This document shows, piece by piece, positions 60,903 to 64,000 of a stretch of 64,000 nt of DNA (positions are counted from its first letter, which is position 1; each line of letters opens with the position of its first letter). Location of the stretch: contig RPFO01000814.1 of NCBI GenBank assembly GCA_009746045.1, forward strand, positions 1 to 64,000, read 5' to 3'. Made by a program: the position numbers and the translations under genes. This DNA is from Mesostigma viride. Its lineage: Eukaryota > Streptophyta > Mesostigmatophyceae > Mesostigmatales > Mesostigmataceae. Below the pieces are notes generated by a model. The model was given only the letters and a program-made list of their open reading frames with translations, did not search any database and had not been told where the DNA came from.

Positions 60903-61278
60903 CCTGCCGTCCGGCACTTTGAAGCCCGCCGGTGCTATAATTCCTATCGTCCACGCATGTTTTCCCCTGCCTCAAACCGCACCTTGCATTTAAATCTGGA
61001 GCCCAAAATTCACTGAAAACGTGTGCCAGCCGGTAGCAAACTGGGCCAAGCTGCCACGGAATGGTGGTACCGCCTGCCGTCCGGCACTTTGAAGCCCGCC
61101 GGTGCTATAATTCCTATCGTCCACGCATGTTTTCCCCTGCCTCAAACCGCACGTTGCATTTAAATCTGGAGCCCAAAATTCACTGAAAACGTGTGCCAGC
61201 CGGTAGCAAACTGGGCCAAGCTGCCACGGAATGGTGGTACCGCCTGCCGTCCGGCACTTTGAAGCCCGCCGGTGCTAT
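60903..61278. repeat. 170-bp satellite array, continuation (about 2.2 copies)
   Basis: It resumes in phase after the solo LTR. The first copy has one substitution (CCTTGC for CGTTGC near 60982). The array is cut at 61278 by the start of the next LTR. Confidence 0.95.
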
Positions 61279-62086
61279 TGTTAGGGATATTATATCCACC
61301 TGGCCACAATATATCCCAGCCTGATTTATTTCTTGTTGGATTTATTCCATATGGACTGGGAATTTGATAGCTATGATGAGCTAGATGGAACAGGCTCAAT
61401 GAGCTGATCAATATTCATGTGCCATAGTCGTATACTTGGACATGGATGACTTGTAACCTGAGTCAGCCTAGTAGCATCACGTATTTGATTGACAAGTGGT
61501 GCTATGGCCTATTGGACAAGTGTTTGGTCCATGAGCTGACAAGTGTTGGAAGCTCATGATGACACATGTTATGACTTACATGATGACAAGTGGGTAGACT
61601 CATTGCATGACACTTGTCACTCCAAGGAGAAGAGATGTGTCACTTTATTAATCATGTTATGTGGCACATTATTACGTAGACACTTGGCATCTAGCTATTA
61701 TGCCAGCTCATTGGATCATGTCTAGAATGTTCTAGGAATGTTCTAAGAATATGCCAGGAATATTCCTGGAATATACTGAGAATATGCTGGGAATATGCTA
61801 GGAATATGCTAGGATGTTTCTACAAGCTTCTGTGATGATGTCATTGCTGATGTCATCCTTCCTAGCCTAAAAGGTATAAAAGTAAACTGCCCCCTAAGGG
61901 CAGGTACCTCCATTCAACCTCCATTCAAGCTCTTCTCCAACTATTATATTCTAATAAAGCCATTTATTCTTCCACGTAAATTGTCTTCAACCTCTCTTTC
62001 TTTCAGCACCTGCAAGGTGTGAGGGTAGCAAGGCCAAGCACAAGGCATTGTGTAAAACCCATTAGTCTCCTCTCCCAATCCAAACA
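61279..62086 (+). repeat. 5' LTR of element E
   Basis: About 808 bp, TGTT...AACA. The end is set by the tRNA primer site that follows. TATAAAA at 61875-61881 and AATAAA at 61953-61958 give a promoter and polyadenylation signal about 80 bases apart, consistent with a short R region. Confidence 0.8.
61875..61881 (+). promoter_or_regulatory. LTR TATA box
   Basis: TATAAAA in the LTR of element E, about 210 bases before the LTR end and upstream of AATAAA. Confidence 0.6.
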
Positions 62087-62098
62087 TGGTATCGGAGG
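62087..62098 (+). other. Primer-binding site of element E, tRNA-Met type
   Basis: TGGTATCGGAGG directly after the LTR. It matches the common plant-type initiator tRNA-Met site TGGTATCAGAGC at most positions. Confidence 0.8.
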
Positions 62099-62151
62099 TT
62101 TGTTACTGAGGAACAAGAAGACCACTGTGAACCCAGAGACATCCAGTTCCA

Positions 62152-63378
62152 TTGGCGACTGAAGACACCATGGCTACCAAGGAAGCGTGCTACAAGCAAT
62201 TCCGGGCAACAAGCAAGTCCATCACAACGTTTGATGGGCGGTCTCTGAGGAAATGGGAAGAAATCAAGGCTGTGTTGAAGGCCTTAGCATCGGCCTATTG
62301 TGACCTGGTCAAGGTCCTAACTGGAGAGGAGGATTCGCTAAAGGAGGTCAAGACTGCGCTGCTGGAGGCGGAGGAGCTACTGCACGGAAGGCGTTCTGCT
62401 CAAGCAAAGAAGGAGGGCTCCCCTAACGGCCAGGTTTTCCACACTACTACGAAGAAAAGTGGAGGAAAGAGGCGGTGCAATTACTGCAAGAAGGCCGGGC
62501 ACGTGGACACCCAGTGCTGGGAGAAGCATCCGGAGCTGAAGCAAGAACGCAAGAACAAGGCAACGCGACGGAACCAAGCGAGAAAGGAGCACTCACCAGG
62601 TGCCAGCGAGGCGCGTATCACCGAGGAGGCTGCGGAGCGGTCCGGCTTCGTCTTCGCCACCATCGCCGAGTCGCCATCGCCGTCGGATGCTGCTGCACTC
62701 ACGCAGTATGAAAAGAAAGCACCGACCAGCTGGGTGCTGGATTCCGCAGCGAGCTGTCACATGACGCCATGCCCGTCGGACTTCGTGTGCCTGCACCCTC
62801 ATGACAGGGAAATCGCCGGCTCAGGCGGCCAACTGAAGGCGACAGCCATCGGGACTGTCAAACTGAAGCTGCCGGGTCAGGACGCGGACGTGCACCTCCA
62901 AAACGCGCTGCTCGTTCCCAGGCTGAGCACCCGACTTCTATCAGTCGGCCAGCTCGTCAAGGATGGCCACAAGGTCGACCTCGCCAGCGGGTTGCTGTGC
63001 TGGACAGCAGGCACTGCAGCATCGGACGAGGAACAACACCTACTTTTTGCCCGCGCACGGTGCGGACGCAGCGATGGACGCCATCCCAGAGCTGAAATCG
63101 TCGGCGACGAGCTTCAAGAACGACGCTGCCTGTCAAGGGCAGAAAATGGCGAGCAGCGAGCGCAGCATCTCACGTGCCTCGGGACACGCGGCGGAGTGGC
63201 TGGCCGTGGGCCTAACGGTCATACTGGCCATGCTTGCCCGTGTATGCGGGATCGGGGGCGGCCTACTGGGCATTACTCGCACACTGCGTGGCTTTTTATA
63301 CTCTGCGCCGGCCCAGTGGAAGTTCACGCCAATTCGAGAAGTTTCCAGCGCAATGGAGAAGTCCGTGTCAGACGCTGA
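62152..63378 (+). CDS. Element E gag-protease (gag shortened, 3' part out of frame)
   Basis: It is open from MATEDTMATKEACY. FDGRSLRKWEEIK is followed within about 60 residues by the zinc knuckle CNYCKKAGHVDTQC, so most of the usual gag body of about 200 residues seems deleted. The protease SWVLDSAASCHMT (about residue 195) and LLSVGQL follow in normal copia order. After about residue 285 the frame no longer looks like pol; integrase-like sequence is in other frames. Confidence 0.8.
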   Translation: MATEDTMATKEACYKQFRATSKSITTFDGRSLRKWEEIKAVLKALASAYCDLVKVLTGEEDSLKEVKTALLEAEELLHGRRSAQAKKEGSPNGQVFHTTTKKSGGKRRCNYCKKAGHVDTQCWEKHPELKQERKNKATRRNQARKEHSPGASEARITEEAAERSGFVFATIAESPSPSDAAALTQYEKKAPTSWVLDSAASCHMTPCPSDFVCLHPHDREIAGSGGQLKATAIGTVKLKLPGQDADVHLQNALLVPRLSTRLLSVGQLVKDGHKVDLASGLLCWTAGTAASDEEQHLLFARARCGRSDGRHPRAEIVGDELQERRCLSRAENGEQRAQHLTCLGTRGGVAGRGPNGHTGHACPCMRDRGRPTGHYSHTAWLFILCAGPVEVHANSRSFQRNGEVRVRR

Positions 63379-63896
63379 AGTACTTCCAGAAACCGCGGTC
63401 CAGAACAGCCCAGTGCAGGCGGAGCGCGTTGTCGCCGCCAGCATACCAGGTGACACTGGTGCTAGTAATCAAAGTCCGGCGACCAGACCAAAGGCGCGGC
63501 GCATGAACGCTGCCAGCCTAACTGAGGGGGAACAAATTCGTGACGCAAGGGCGAAATCGACCAAGCTGCCAAATTTTTCCAAGTCCTGGACTGCCAAGTC
63601 CGGTGCTGGCGCGAGGCCTCGAGCGAGCCGACAACGACGTGGACAGCGACCTGTCAGCCAAAGTGTTGTCAAGCACCAACGGTCAACTCGGGTGCAAAAT
63701 GCTGCCAAGGCATCACGTCGGTCAGTTGACGGTGTTCGGCCAGGCCATGGCATTTGCAATTGCGCTAGCTGCAACGACCCTTGGAAATTGTCGCCCAGGA
63801 TGCACAGACCCCACTCCTCAAGGTTGCCCTAATGTTTTGTCTGTGGGAAATGAACTTGTATGTCGACTTTTGTGTCGTGTTTGCTGGAAATTGTGA
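63100..63896 (+). pseudogene. Degenerate integrase / pol remnant of element E
   Basis: In different frames, pieces of the copia integrase C-terminal half are visible, such as YWALLAHCVAFYTLRRPSG near 63265-63320. Other segments are basic and unrecognised. Several indels and a deletion are needed to explain it. No RT catalytic motif was found before the window end. Confidence 0.55.
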
Positions 63897-64000
63897 GGCG
63901 CCGTAAGAGTGCGTGTTCTGGTTCTTTCTTTGTGTTCTTCCAGCAATTATGTGCTTATTTTGCCATGCGTTCAGTGGCAATGGCCCACGCATTTGGGTAT

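Larger units (their letters stand above)
61279..64000 (+). mobile_element. Ty1/copia element E (conventional TG...CA type), 5' part, degenerate
   Basis: The 5' LTR begins TGTTAGGGATATT and ends CAAACA, followed by the primer site TGGTATCGGAGG and then gag-protease. The protease lies directly after the gag zinc knuckle, as usual for copia. The integrase is frameshifted and the RT was not recognised before the window ends. The element is inserted in the 170-bp satellite. No 3' LTR is in view. Confidence 0.85.

Noticed and set aside
60190-61411. Minus-strand ORFs of 74-110 aa ending FSVNFGLQI
   Set aside because: They are read from the satellite unit and its junctions only.

Overview
The window is a mobile-element-dominated stretch of a eukaryotic nuclear genome. 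Intact host genes, rRNA or functional tRNA genes were not found. Base composition swings from AT-rich spacers to a very GC-rich R2-like element, and polinton-like-virus capsid genes sit among many retroelements. That mix suits a large algal or protist genome, but the lineage cannot be fixed from sequence alone.

Layout. 1-7215 (minus): a Ty3/gypsy element (integrase and RNase H, RT and protease, gag, and an extra viroplasmin-like ORF), whose pol is split by a TTAA-flanked piggyBac-like non-autonomous element (1639-3359). 9601-22080 (minus): a polinton-like virus remnant with a major capsid protein, a small basic protein, a minor capsid protein, a 101-aa ORF, a C2H2 protein fragment and an Ig-repeat fibre-like gene. 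A young LTR element (11062-18868) is inserted in the fibre gene. 22081-31453 (minus): a second, related LTR element that carries an 881-bp nested palindrome. 31454-33670: a broken pol of a third relative. 34.3-36.2 kb (minus): two ORFs of an unrecognised, possibly retroelement, unit. 37.7-38.6 kb (minus): a LINE ORF1-like gene without ORF2. 38.7-39.07 kb: a GTATAC hairpin array. 39068-47510: another full LTR element. 47.5-47.8 kb: a tetranucleotide microsatellite. 48703-53867 (minus): an R2-like non-LTR retrotransposon with PHD and RING fingers. 53976-61278: a 170-bp satellite array of about 40 copies with a solo LTR inside it. 61279-64000: the 5' part of a conventional Ty1/copia element.

The most interesting material is a recurring copia-like family, seen as four pol genes plus a solo LTR and a palindromic derivative. 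Its members share LTR ends AGTT...AACT instead of TG...CA, 5-bp target duplications, a polypurine tract ending in GG just before AGTT, an RT catalytic motif HGDD instead of YVDD, and a retropepsin-like domain placed after the integrase and before the RT (Gag-INT-PR-RT-RH). Two members separate gag and pol by a UGA followed by CU, and two have an extra ORF starting about 25 bases after the 5' LTR. The conventional copia element at the right edge (TG...CA ends, tRNA-Met-type primer site, LDSAASCHMT protease directly after the gag zinc knuckle) is a built-in contrast.

Most frameshifts in the GC-rich element, and several elsewhere, fall in G or C homopolymers, so part of the apparent decay may be sequencing error. 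Insertion order can be read from nesting: virus remnant, then element 11062-18868; gypsy, then TTAA element; satellite, then solo LTR; element 22081-31453, then palindromic element.
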